Source: Isochrysis galbana
Taxonomy: Eukaryota > Haptophyta > Isochrysidales > Isochrysidaceae
DNA: 64,000 nt
Direction of reading: 5' to 3'
Assembly: GCA_018136815.1 (NCBI GenBank)
Contig: CM030939.1
Span: 1,930,808-1,994,807, forward strand
The notes beneath the pieces are model-generated. The model saw nothing but the letters and a program-made list of their open reading frames with translations, was not told the origin of the DNA and made no database searches. This document shows, one piece after another, positions 20,441 to 30,281 of the stretch. The translations under genes and the position numbers were made by a program. Position 1 is the stretch's first letter, and each line of letters starts with the position of its first letter.

Positions 20441-21061
20441 ATGCAGCTCGTCGCCCTTCTCCTCGCTCTCCTCGCCGCGCCCACCGCCGCGCTCCGCGTC
20501 GCGCCGATGCGCCCCGCTGCCGCCGCCATCCGCGCCGCCCAGCCCACCATGGCGTGGGAGTGGTTCACCGAGGCCTCGGGGCCGCAGGGCGAGAAGTTCA
20601 AGCGCGGCGAGGATGTATGCGAAGCTAGCCATGTCTCCCACCTAATCTGCCTCCCTGCCCGTTCCCCATCCCCGCCCGCTCTTGCATCTGAAGTGCATGC
20701 TCTGCCAAACGCGACTACGATTCACCGCCTCCTGGCCCAATCTCCTGGCAACTCATTCCCGTTCCCTCTCCCCTTCCTCCCAACAGTATTTGTTCTTCCA
20801 GGGCCCTACCAGCAAGACCGGCTACCAGGACGACCTCCCCAACTTCTTCTCCAAGGCGAGCACAGCCCCGGCATCATCCAACTACTGTCTAGCATTTTAT
20901 TCTCCATGAGCCCATCCATGCGCTTTGAGTCCTCTCACCCGTTGCGCGTGCACCTACCGTCGCAGGAAAACTTCGCGGATTTCCAGATCACGCCCCTGCA
21001 GATCGCGGTGACTGTGACTGGCATTGGCAGCTTCGCAGTTGTTGCCTCCGCCCTTCTCTGA
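20441..21061 (+). CDS. Small plastid-type membrane protein (3 exons, one GC-AG intron)
   Basis: Proposed exons 20441-20614, 20787-20855 and 20966-21061, giving 112 residues. Intron 1 is GT-AG (172 bp). Intron 2 (110 bp) starts GCGAGC and ends GTCGCAG, a GC-AG intron; both are phase 0. Residues 1-18 are a signal peptide (MQLVALLLALLAAPTAAL), followed by an Arg/Ala/Pro-rich stretch like a plastid transit peptide of complex algae. The mature part starts about MAWEWFTEASGP and continues to DLPNFFSK|ENFADFQITPL, then a single membrane helix (residues about 89-112) at the very C-terminus. This shape (bipartite leader, about 75-residue mature protein, one C-terminal helix) is like small photosystem or thylakoid subunits, but I cannot name it. 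Without splicing the frame runs through both introns without a stop, so transcript data are needed. Confidence 0.65.
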   Translation: MQLVALLLALLAAPTAALRVAPMRPAAAAIRAAQPTMAWEWFTEASGPQGEKFKRGEDVCEASHVSHLICLPARSPSPPALASEVHALPNATTIHRLLAQSPGNSFPFPLPFLPTVFVLPGPYQQDRLPGRPPQLLLQGEHSPGIIQLLSSILFSMSPSMRFESSHPLRVHLPSQENFADFQITPLQIAVTVTGIGSFAVVASALL

Positions 21062-22840
21062 TTCCACCTTATTGACGCTTATTACTTTCAACGTTGGTGA
21101 TGTGCTCAAGTTGAGCCCCGCAGCTGCATCACGGGCCGTCGATGCGAAGCCTAGTCTTCCAGTTCAATCCGCATTGTGAGAGCCATGTCAATATATTCGA
21201 GTCAGGCAACCTCTCTAGAGCCTAATGCAAACATGCGAGCGATCAGACGCATCTGCAGCCCCGTCAGTGTATACGTTCGGTGCTCCACTGCAGGTCGTTT
21301 ATCTGCAAAGGCGGGGCCCTGCACAACGCTGAGCTTGTCTGTGGATATGCCATCGACAATGCCATATTGCTGCCCATGTTATGCGTGCCTCCTCACGGGT
21401 TGGGGTTGGGATTGAGTAGGTCTCGGGGATTCCATCACGATCATGTGTTGTCCGCCCGAGCTGGCATCGTCGTCGCCAGTCAGCCAATCTTACAAGTTCT
21501 TATGACATGTATATGTTAAAAATTATAAAAATATTGACCTTTACCTTTACTAGAGGCTAGAGGTGGGGAATATTGATATTGGGTATTGGGTGAAAAAAAA
21601 GGCGGTACATCTGAGGGTCAAAATATTCTTTTCACGAGAGGGGGCGAAGCTTTCCCCCGCCTTTCCCCCCTAGCCCTCGCAATCCGAAGTGGGAGCGGAG
21701 CAATGGCGACCGACCCACCGTGACACCGTGACAGGCCGACCTTCGCCACGCTCCGGCAAGAGCAAGAGCACGGCGATGGTCAGCCCCCCCTTGTCGCTGG
21801 TGTTCGGACTAAATGGTCAGGGGACACCGGTCGGCGGTCTCACCGGTGCTTCATGCCATCGCATTCGGCGGGTGTTTCTGTTTCTTGCTGCTCACCTGCC
21901 CACGCAGCATGGCCGTAAGTAGGGCTAGGTAAAAATAAATACACTTTTTTGCCCAAATATGTAGTAAAAATATGTAGAAATATGTAGAAAATCCGCCCAA
22001 ATATGTAGAAAATATGTACTTACAACAAAAAAACTATTGTTATAGTTTGACCTATGGAGCGTGCCGCGACCGCTCCCGAGCCCCAGGCGACAGGCGACCC
22101 TCGCCACCGCGCCCCACCTGGGACGCCCCATGCCGCCCGAGGCGGCTCGTCAAAAAGCCCTCTCAAAGCCCATCCAGCCCATCCAAACCACACCCGCGCA
22201 AGCGCGCGGGGTGGCGAGCACTGGCACCGAACAGGTGGCCACCATGGCTTTGCGTAGCATGCAGGGGGTCTTGGAGACCCCCTCCAACAGTGGGAAACCC
22301 CCCTATCCCAAGAGCACCTCATGTGGGAGGGCAGCTCAGCTGCCCTCCCCATGGTGGAAACCTCTACCATCAGTGCACCCAACATGGGAGGGCACTTCAC
22401 AACCATCAATCTCCTACGGAGAGCACCGTAAGCCTCTGTTTTCCATGTTGACTCACTTCTCGTTTTCACCGGGTACGTGCCTTCGTCGTTATATATCGTC
22501 TTCTATGTTCGTCTTGGTCATTCAAGGCGTGCAGATTCGGATTCTCCCTGGGCTCAAATCCTGGTCCGCCGATTTTCGTCTCGAAATTCGACGATTTGAG
22601 TTTTATTTTTACCGTTACGGTAATTGTCCACGCGTTTAAGGTAAGAAAGCAGGTAACAGAACTGGGCCCCCTCTCTGCATTCCCTTCCCCCCTCCCTCCA
22701 TTCCCTCCCTCCCCTTCTGCAGTTCCCCCTCCCCTCTGCAGCCCCCCCCCCCCTTTTCTGCAGTTCTCACCCCTTCCGCAGCTCAGAGGGTGCAACCTCA
22801 GGTTTGGTTGTTTTTTTCGCAAGTGCCCCCCATGTGGACG
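21062..22840. other. Intergenic region with short repeats and palindromes
   Basis: No supported gene in about 1.8 kb. At 21955-22020 AAATATGTAGAAA-type units repeat four times. At 22020-22070 a segment (ACTATTGTTATAG... ATGGAGCG) resembles the start of repeat B (26210). From 22050 to 22460 the sequence is rich in hairpins. A C-rich microsatellite occupies 22670-22780. Confidence 0.45.
22264..22349. other. Two strong hairpins
   Basis: AGGGGGTCT-TGG-AGACCCCCT at about 22263-22283 (9-bp stem) and the 25-nt palindrome GGGAGGGCAGCT-C-AGCTGCCCTCCC at 22325-22349 (12-bp stem). Both lie in a stretch of sequence that resembles element A in being stem-rich, but it is not a copy of it. Confidence 0.7.
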
Positions 22841-23040
22841 GTAGGAAGAAAGGTGGGGAAACTTCCCTTCTCTTTCGAGAGAAAGAGAGAGGGCGCTCCA
22901 CAACCCACGATCCCATGCATCCAAGCATCCAAGCGAAGCTTTTGACCGAGAACGAGAACGAGAGAATTATAACGATAAATACCGAACGACGAAGAGAAGA
23001 GCGAAGCCTAACGAGTGTCGATTCGCGAATGCGACAAAAA
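22841..23040 (-). repeat. Partial gypsy LTR (solo fragment)
   Basis: From AGGAAGAAAGGTGGGGAAAC to the terminus GATTCGCGAATGCGACA, this matches the terminal ~180 bp of the LTRs at 48877-49593 and 55677-56395, with several substitutions and small indels. The inner ~520 bp of the LTR are absent. It is a relic of an older insertion of the same family. Confidence 0.8.
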
Positions 23041-23203
23041 AATTCCGCCTTTGTCGAACGACGTGTGCATGGCTTCCCACGCTGGGGCCGATGCGTTTTA
23101 GACGTACCAGTTCCATTTACTTACATCTTTTTGAATAAATCTCAGCTGTCGCACGTGTATTAACCCCTTTTTTACTTTTGGTGAATGGCACGCACGCTGT
23201 CTT

Positions 23204-23813
23204 CTACGACGCACCGGGACGTCGGCAGGATTGGGTCAGTGTTGTGATTCCTCCCGGCGCCGAAGTTGGCACGCCAATCACCACCGTCGTTGTACCCTTG
23301 CAACCCACCTTGGCCACGCCCATCGTCGCTGCCCACGTAAAAAAATGAACCCATGTGGCGCCCGCCGACGCTGGCATGCACGTCGCCATCGATAGGCCTG
23401 GAAACTTGAAGACGTTAGCTGCCGTCACCGTTGGGTCGTTCATTTTGCGAACAAAGGCGTCGGTCACCCGAGTGGCAAGGGTCACTAAGTCCTAAGTCCT
23501 CACCCTCCGAGCGTGTGGTGCACCGGTCCCACTCCGCGGACGCAGTCTCCTTGGCGAACCCCTTCGCTCCAGCAGGGAATGACTGGTCGCACTTTGCGAT
23601 CAGCACGTCAGCATGCAAGCACGGGTTAGCACACAGAATTGAGTCTCTAACCGCATCAAGGACATAGGCGGTCATGCTCGATCCATCAGTGAGGATGTAG
23701 GATGTGTGATATGTGTGTTTTTCAAGCAATTGTGCACACAACTGCATTGCTGCACTTGAACACATCCTCTCACTTTTAGCTACAGCGTCCATTTGGCTGC
23801 GAACCCACCTCAA
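23204..23813 (-). pseudogene. Possible frameshifted ORF pair, unrecognised
   Basis: Two overlapping minus-strand frames (23813-23415 and 23485-23204) could form one reading if a frameshift lies near 23480. The upstream frame begins MRWVRSQMDAVAKSERM and has ordinary composition; the downstream frame continues with VTDAFVRKMNDPTVTAANV. I recognise no family; transposon origin is possible. An intron instead of a frameshift cannot be excluded. Confidence 0.25.
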
Positions 23814-23930
23814 CGCCGAGACTCTTTATCAGGCTCCCTCACGCATGAAAGTATAAACGTGGGAGGCTCTCCTGGTAACACTATCAAAGAAGACGTCATG
23901 TCGTGCTCCGACCCCGCACCAACCGGCTCG

Positions 23931-25703
23931 TCACGATGCAGCCGCCCATCTCCGAGATGGCGAGGAGTCGGCCTTGGGAAGAGGCAACAGTCCGCTGCGT
24001 CGCGTGTCGTGCAAGATACGGATTTGCTCGTCACCCGCGGAAATCTCGCCCATCCGCTCAGCAAGACGTTGGCGCTTGGCACCGAACAGTGCCAGCTGTT
24101 GGGCAAGCTGCGCCCTCGCCTTACTGACCTCAGCCTCAGGCCTTGGTCTCGTACGCTTGGTCGCCGCGATCATCACATTTTTTGCGGTGTGCTCGCCGCC
24201 GATGAACTCGAAAACGCGCACGTCATAGCCTGCAATCTCGAGCAAGAGTCCTCGAATCGCATCGGTCGCCATTTCCGCCATCCGTTCGCGGAAGATGCCG
24301 TAGCGTAGCACGGGCGCCAGTGTATGGCCCTCCAGGCCCTCACTGGCAACTCCTTTTACAGATGACGATTGCGGTGTGAATCCATGGTTAGCGTCAAGCT
24401 CTTTGATCATCGACGACTCTAGACTGGGCCATGGCATGTCCTCATATCGCGCAGGTCGCTCAAGCTCATGACCTGAAAGATATGAATCCATCTGCCTCCG
24501 CAACTCCTTATGGCAGCATGGCGCCGTCAACAACACGCGGGCTCCGCGTTGGAGACCATAATACAGCGCGTCGTCAGTGGCTGTGTCGCAAGCATGCAGG
24601 GCGACGAGCACATCCAGCTCCGGCGCAATATTTGCTGCAGTTACACTACTGGATGCATTGGAGACCAAGTCTTCGATCGCCCCCTCCTCGAATTTGAGGC
24701 CATTGAACTCTTCTCCGAGCCTCCGCGCCATGCCCTCAATCTCGTGGACGAGGGCTGGGCGCAATTCAAGCCCAGTCGTCTCGACGACCCAGCCAACACG
24801 ATTAAGCAAGGAATGCGCCGCAAACGTCAAATAGCCCCGACCGCATCCTACATCACACACACGAAGCACAGAGGCTGTATCGGATGGCTCCCCAACCAAT
24901 CCGGACAAAGTGTCGGCAAAGCGATTGATCTGTCTTAGTTTGGCAGCCATGCCAGGCCGCGGCTTTCCTTGGGGAGAGCAAACGCCCAACGCGACGAGGA
25001 ACTGGGCGGCTGGGTCAATCTGTTTCGTCTTGGCTCGGTCGTGTGCCGCTGGTGCAATCTGTGATGATGGGACCGAGCTCTTGGTGGTAGCCGCATAATC
25101 GGTCTCGTCGCCCCCTTGGCCCACAAGCGCAGGCTTATGAGTGAGCAATCTCACAGCCCCGCGCTTCGAAATGGTGAGCTCTAGATCGGAGGAAGCGCCA
25201 AATAGCCGAGCATTGCGGCAGGCATGCTGGCCGAGGTAGTCCTTCAGAGCAGTCCTCACGTGCGCAATCTCCAAGTTGCGCACCTCATCGCGGTGCTCGT
25301 ACTTAAGCGTGAGCTGCATCCTGACGCCCCGCTTGATTTGAATCAGACGGCCCTGGACACGCTTGAGCTGTAAGAGGTGTGCAGGCGCGGCTGGTTTGGC
25401 ACGAAGGGCATTGCCGCTCATGGAGAGTCGCACAAGGCTTCGTTCTGTTAGGCAGTCCTCCACGGCGCGGAGGAACTCGTCGATGCTCTGATCCATCGGA
25501 GACACTCCCACCATGGACCGACTCTCGGACGCCTCTGCGCCCAAGCACTCGATGCGCCCACTGCGTGGAAGCCACCCCTGCCCGATGTGCAGCACTGCCC
25601 CCCTCTGGTGGCTGTCGGCCGCTCGGAGCTTAAAGCCGCGAGCAAGGGGGGCGTGTGGCAGCAGGGCGATGTGGCCGCAGACGAGCAGGAGCGAGGCAGC
25701 CAT
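23931..25703 (-). CDS. Putative class I SAM-dependent methyltransferase (Methyltransf_32-like), organelle-targeted
   Basis: 590 residues in one exon. Residues 1-22 form a signal-like helix (MAASLLLVCGHIALLPHAPLA) followed by RGFKLRA, where the Phe just after the probable cleavage site is typical of complex-plastid leaders. The central catalytic domain starts about residue 280: VCDVGCGRGYLTFAAHSLL is the SAM-binding motif I, and VALHACDTATDDALYYG then LLTAPCCHKEL match the HACDxAT and PCC blocks seen in the Methyltransf_32/METTL25-type family and in bacterial relatives. The C-terminal part ends in a charged, helical tail. Substrate is unknown; RNA or a small molecule are both possible. The two preceding sequence blocks (residues 60-250) are family-specific and not catalytic. 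Confidence 0.75.
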   Translation of the reverse strand: MAASLLLVCGHIALLPHAPLARGFKLRAADSHQRGAVLHIGQGWLPRSGRIECLGAEASESRSMVGVSPMDQSIDEFLRAVEDCLTERSLVRLSMSGNALRAKPAAPAHLLQLKRVQGRLIQIKRGVRMQLTLKYEHRDEVRNLEIAHVRTALKDYLGQHACRNARLFGASSDLELTISKRGAVRLLTHKPALVGQGGDETDYAATTKSSVPSSQIAPAAHDRAKTKQIDPAAQFLVALGVCSPQGKPRPGMAAKLRQINRFADTLSGLVGEPSDTASVLRVCDVGCGRGYLTFAAHSLLNRVGWVVETTGLELRPALVHEIEGMARRLGEEFNGLKFEEGAIEDLVSNASSSVTAANIAPELDVLVALHACDTATDDALYYGLQRGARVLLTAPCCHKELRRQMDSYLSGHELERPARYEDMPWPSLESSMIKELDANHGFTPQSSSVKGVASEGLEGHTLAPVLRYGIFRERMAEMATDAIRGLLLEIAGYDVRVFEFIGGEHTAKNVMIAATKRTRPRPEAEVSKARAQLAQQLALFGAKRQRLAERMGEISAGDEQIRILHDTRRSGLLPLPKADSSPSRRWAAAS

Positions 25704-26209
25704 TGGAAGGAGCGGACCGAGCCTCTCTCAAACACGGGAGAGGGAGGCGGAGGACGGGGAAGAGAGGGGGGGGGGGGGGGATGCGATTGCGACCTTCCAA
25801 GATATCGTAGAGAGAGTAGAGGTTCTGATATTACGATGCCAATGGAGATGAGGGACCGACTCGCCAAAAAAGAGTTTTTTTTGGTAATCGATCGATCGAT
25901 CGTGATGATCGGGTCTACTAGCTCATAAGGTGAGGAGAATTGACATCTAAAAATACGGAGATTCACATGTGATTCACAGCAGCAGGAGGATTGTTTGAGA
26001 CGACGTGGAAGCATTCGCTACTCCTAGAGTACTGCTGTGTGTATAGTGAGAAAGTTTCTGGAGTTTTGTAGTAGAAGGGACTCATAGACCCCAGGTGCCT
26101 TGGCTACGACGTAAGTTTTGTGTTTTGTTTTGGAAGGGCCCAATTTTGTTGTCAAAATTTGAGGGTTGGGGTTGGGCACCTAAATTGTGATCAAAATTCT
26201 GACGCTTTC
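25704..26209. promoter_or_regulatory. Upstream region of the methyltransferase gene
   Basis: Contains a G11 run at about 25767-25780 and a short tetranucleotide repeat (GATC)4 at 25889-25905. The right part is AT-richer and leads into repeat B copy 1. No gene seen. Confidence 0.35.
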
Positions 26210-26545
26210 GAATCAGAACTATTGTTATATAGTTTTAGCGATGGAGCGCGCGCCGCCGGCTCCCACCTCCCAGTCCCCTGCCGTCACGACGTCACGACGC
26301 CCCACCGGGGCCGCCAAAAGCCGCCGGAGCCGAAGCGCTGTCGCATTCATCCTAGATGATGCGATTTCCAGGTTCTTATCTCCAGGTCCTTCGCCGTGCG
26401 GCCACACGGTGAAGCTCAGTTAGGCACATCTAGGTTGGTAGGTAGGGTTCGTTCGTCCCTAGCGGCCTAGAATTCGGGTTCTCGTTTCGTTCCTTCTAGC
26501 CTACTTGTCAGGTCTAGATTCGAGGTTTCCTCCTTTCGGGTAATT
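26210..26545 (+). repeat. Repeat B, copy 1
   Basis: Starts around CAGAACTATTGTTATATAG ... GATGGAGCGCGC and ends TTCCTCCTTTCGGGTAAT. The last ~210 bp match 34531-34730 read on the minus strand, with a few small indels, including GGCCACACGGTGAAGCTCAG and CCTAGCGGCCTAGAATTCG. The inner ~100 bp differ between the copies. Coding capacity is negligible. Class unknown. Confidence 0.7.
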
Positions 26546-27417
26546 AGAGGAATGTAATATGTCTAGACGTCAAGCTAGACTTGTGACTGGTTGTGTGAAA
26601 GCTTATGATAGAGGTGGGGAGGCGACCGCGCCAGGACGACCCAGTCCTGCTACATACTGGTCTTCCCGACATTAAGCGTTTCGCGATATGTTTTGCGTAT
26701 GTTTCGCGTTGGCGCCATTTACCCCCCGATGTTTCGCGAAAGTTTTTTTCCGCCGAAACCCCCCAAAGTTTCGTAAAAAGTTTCGCGAAACCCTTACCAG
26801 GCCCTAGTGCACAGTAGTACATAGCACCGGCAGTGTGCAGTGTGGTGTTAACCCTCTGCTGGTACCAACACTTGCAGATTGAGGTGTTAACGCATGTGCC
26901 ACACCTAGCCAATGGAGGTGTTAACGCAAAGTGGGTCAACACCGGGTAAACGTGAGAACCCAGCATACACCCTGGAGCAAGGCGAGCAAGGTGCTGCCTT
27001 TGGGTTAGACTAAGTTAGACATGATTCCTGATGAGCCGGAGGACTCTGACGAGAGCGATGACGGAGTGTGGAGGCGAGGGCGCAAGAAGCATAAAAGTAG
27101 TTTTATGATTTTCTAAGTCTAAAAGTAGTATCGTTTGCACAGGCACAGGCAAAGGGCGCACAGGGAATACACGGGGATAGGCGATAGGGAGGGGAGTTTT
27201 GTTTTTGAGGCTTGCGAGCGAATATGAGTACTGATATCGGTGCGAGCTCCAAATCCATGAGAGCTCGCAAGCTGACGAGACATCTTTGTCGTGGGGTAGG
27301 GGCTCCGTTGCCGATGAGGCACGGTCCCACGGTCCCTCAGCACTAGGATTAAACTAGGACAACAAGAAAACTCTGACAGGTTCTCCTTTCCACCGAAACC
27401 ACCGACTGAGTCGGCGG
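26546..27417. other. Intergenic; short GGTGTTAAC repeats
   Basis: No supported gene. At 26845-26915 the phrase GGTGTTAAC occurs three times, each followed by different sequence. At 26680-26795 there are several TTTCGCG words. The last 100 bp before 27418 should contain the ADAT3 promoter. Confidence 0.4.
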
Positions 27418-28737
27418 ATGGCGTCCGACGCGCCAACGAGCCCACAGCCGCACTTCGTGCTACCCGAGGAGGCGGAGAGGGGGCTCGAGGTGATGAGCAT
27501 TTGCGTGGGCATCGTCGCCCCTCAACAAGTCTCAAGCCTCGTCAAGGCCACCAATGCCGCTCTCGGCCAACCATCGGAGCTGCAGCACCTCAAGAGAGTC
27601 AAGAGAGTGGCACCGCAAACTACTATGGTAGAAGGAGCGGCCGCGGCGGAGCAAGGAGGGGCTGAACCAGGAGCTGCCGAGATGCGCGTGTTGCTATGGG
27701 CTGGGACTCCCGAAGACCTTGCCCAGCAGCCCGAAGAGCTCAGGGCAACAGTAGCGCAGCTGAAGGTCAGGCTCTCCGAGGCCAAGGTGCCTAGATATGC
27801 ACCAATCACGCGCAGCCAATTCGACCAGTGGGGTCACCTGTGGCCGCTCTCCTTCCACCCAGGATCTTCAGCGCGCGCACTTGCGCCCTGGGCACCGGAA
27901 GATCCACTGGCAGCATCGGAGCTGGCGTGGATGGCGCGGCAGATGCGGCGAGCGATTGAGCTGGCTGAGGCATCCCTCCGAGCTGGTGGTCGCCCGGTTG
28001 GTGCCCTCATTTGCCGGCCGCTCGGAAGCGAACTCGCTGCATGCGTCGATGGCAGCCCGATAGGGTCGACCGTCAACGATGTCGTGGGGCTACGAAGCAG
28101 TGGGCTGAATGAGCCGAAGGTCCGACCGGCACTCTCTCAACAACGCCTTGTAGAGAGGCATCCATTGCAACACGCAATGATGCAATGCATTGCGACAGTG
28201 GCTGAGGTGCAGAGGGAGCAGCGCGACGCACCCACAAACGACTGCGTTGTTGGAGCTGTTGGCCGGAAGCGTCGAGCCGAAGCCGTCGGAGCTGAGGGGA
28301 TTGCAAATGCTCAAGGGGGCATTGAAGGTGGTGTCATGTGTTGTAGCACTGGGGACAAGAGGATGTTGGATGATTGCCGCCCAACGGGCGATGCCACAAC
28401 GGCAAGTGCGGTTACGGCTAGGGTGAGTGGCTACGAATGCTGTTCTGGTGGCGGCGCTCTGACAGCAGGCAAGGGCGACCTCTATCTATGCAATGGGTGC
28501 GACGCCTTTGTCACGGTGGAGCCTTGTGCAATGTGCGCAATGGGGTTGGTGCACTCACGCATCAGGAGGCTGATCTATGCGCTTCCTGCAGCCGAAGGCG
28601 CGCTAGGAAGTAAATATCGCGTGCACACGGTGCCGTCAATCAATCATCACTTTCAAGTGATTCGAGGCTTCTTGCAAGACGAGGCGGGCGCACGGCTGCA
28701 ATCGCTTGCAGGATCCGATTCGCTAGCTGCGGGCTGA
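27418..28737 (+). CDS. ADAT3: tRNA-specific adenosine deaminase subunit ADAT3 (catalytically inactive partner)
   Basis: 439 residues, one exon. ADAT3 pairs with ADAT2 to convert A34 to inosine in tRNA anticodons. The deaminase domain occupies about 165-425. The zinc-site His lies in RHPLQHAMMQCI (248-258): where a catalytic deaminase has H-A-E, this has H252-A-M, as expected for the non-catalytic subunit. The second zinc motif is VEPCAMCAMGLVHSRIRR (C370 and C373). The C-terminal GALGSKYRVHTVPSINHHF block is diagnostic of ADAT3. About 110 residues (260-365), rich in Gly/Ala/Cys, separate the two zinc motifs, longer than usual. The N-terminal ~160 residues correspond to the family's RNA-binding extension. 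Confidence 0.9.
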   Translation: MASDAPTSPQPHFVLPEEAERGLEVMSICVGIVAPQQVSSLVKATNAALGQPSELQHLKRVKRVAPQTTMVEGAAAAEQGGAEPGAAEMRVLLWAGTPEDLAQQPEELRATVAQLKVRLSEAKVPRYAPITRSQFDQWGHLWPLSFHPGSSARALAPWAPEDPLAASELAWMARQMRRAIELAEASLRAGGRPVGALICRPLGSELAACVDGSPIGSTVNDVVGLRSSGLNEPKVRPALSQQRLVERHPLQHAMMQCIATVAEVQREQRDAPTNDCVVGAVGRKRRAEAVGAEGIANAQGGIEGGVMCCSTGDKRMLDDCRPTGDATTASAVTARVSGYECCSGGGALTAGKGDLYLCNGCDAFVTVEPCAMCAMGLVHSRIRRLIYALPAAEGALGSKYRVHTVPSINHHFQVIRGFLQDEAGARLQSLAGSDSLAAG

Positions 28738-30281
28738 GTCGAAGCAAGGGCCTGATGGACACGGACGGAAGCGCATGCAATGCCAGCCATCTTGATCAAG
28801 CACTTTAGGCTTAGAGGCAAATTTCTTTCCGTTGCGATGCACGAGCACAAGAATGTTTCGAAGGCACTGGCGCGCGCTGCAAGCTTACCATTCAGCAAGC
28901 CGCATCACTGCAGCCCATACGTAGAAGTACTACCGTTTGCCTATTTCTTTTATACTAGTACCATAAACCATCGATTGGCTATTGCGCCTACGCTCCGCCA
29001 CATTCGCGTGCATTACTTCAAGTGCTCCCAGTTTGGAGAATATGTAGAACCAAACATCTGAAGGTTCAGGGCTAACGCCTACTACTGCTAGACCGGTATC
29101 CTCTACCTCACGTTTGACACCGCACTTCCTTCCGCATGATTGCCTTCGCCCCCGCCCTCATTCCTTTTTCTTTGGCTTTGGGGGCGCGGCCCAGGTGCGC
29201 TACCATGGGCCCGGCTTGGAGTGCGAGTTCTAGACAGGCCTTTTTTTTTTGCGTTGAGGTTCGTTTCCAATTCGATACGTCCCTTTCGCCGTGCGCGTGT
29301 GGGTTTGTAGTATCGTTTTGGTTCTCTTTGCTTTGCGTGTCGAGGATGTTTCTGGCGTGTGCTTGCCGTTTAGTTTATCGTCCCGTCTCTCGGCTGGTTC
29401 CCGGGGTGGCTACGACCAGGTGCGTCGCTCCCAGGCCTGTGGCCAGGGAGAGGAGTTCCGCGCTGGGGAATAGGTTGTCTTCTTTGTCTGTGTCGTACGG
29501 ACACTGGACACTGGACACTGGGCGTATTATGTATTATCGCCCAGGTTGATCCTTTTCTTGGGCTGCCTCCCCATGCCCGCTTGGGTGTATGTTTGAAACG
29601 AACGATAACAACGAACTAGTTCCAAGTAGTAAACTCATAGCAATACTATAGCGTCTAAATATAAAGCACATAATACAACAAAGAAGCAATACCGGACATA
29701 GCGACCAAGGCGGTAACAACGGACCGGGGGGGACAATGTGCCCCAAACCGGAAAACCCACTGGGGAAGGCTGAGAAGCCGGGCCCCCTACACAGGGTCGA
29801 GCGGTCGAGCAGGGCCCGAAGCCACCAAAGAGAGGCACAAGAGGCCTGCCCCACCCATCCCCCAAGCGCTAGGCCCGAAGTAGTGTACATGGGCCGACCC
29901 CCCCCCCCAGAACCGAAAGAAAAAGGAACGAGGGGGGGAGCGGGAGGGGGAGTGGCGGAAGGGGTAAAGGCGATGGAGCCAGAATCGCGGGGGAGTGAGT
30001 GACACTAGTAGCTTAGCGGGCACCTTCAAGAATTTTTTTTTAGTAGCTGGCTCCTTCAAGATGTTTTTTACAAAGTTTTTACGAAGCACCGCATGCTATG
30101 GACCAAGAGCCAATAGCACTCGACAGTCCGAAGACGTGGCCATCGTTCGCGCTCTGTGCCAGAAGATCGCCTCATCCCATCGTCGTGTACCCACACGACA
30201 ATGAGCACAGCATTGCGAACTGCCATATCAGCCGTGCTGTGTCCGCCACCACCAACAAGTAGGCCCGCCCGCAACTGCCCT
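28738..30281. other. Intergenic, no supported gene
   Basis: About 1.5 kb. 29060-29240 is repeat C copy 1 (see separate entry). 29900-29950 has C and G runs. Several plus- and minus-strand open frames here are Arg/Pro/Ser-rich and have no motif. 30010-30085 has two copies of a CTTCAAGA[A/T]-T-run phrase. Confidence 0.4.
29060..29240 (+). repeat. Repeat C, copy 1
   Basis: Resembles 34315-34500: both start TGAAG[G/A]TTCAGGGCTA and share CTCATTCCTTT followed by CTTTGG...GGGGG(C/T)GCGGCCC. Divergence is substantial, so these are old copies. Confidence 0.5.
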
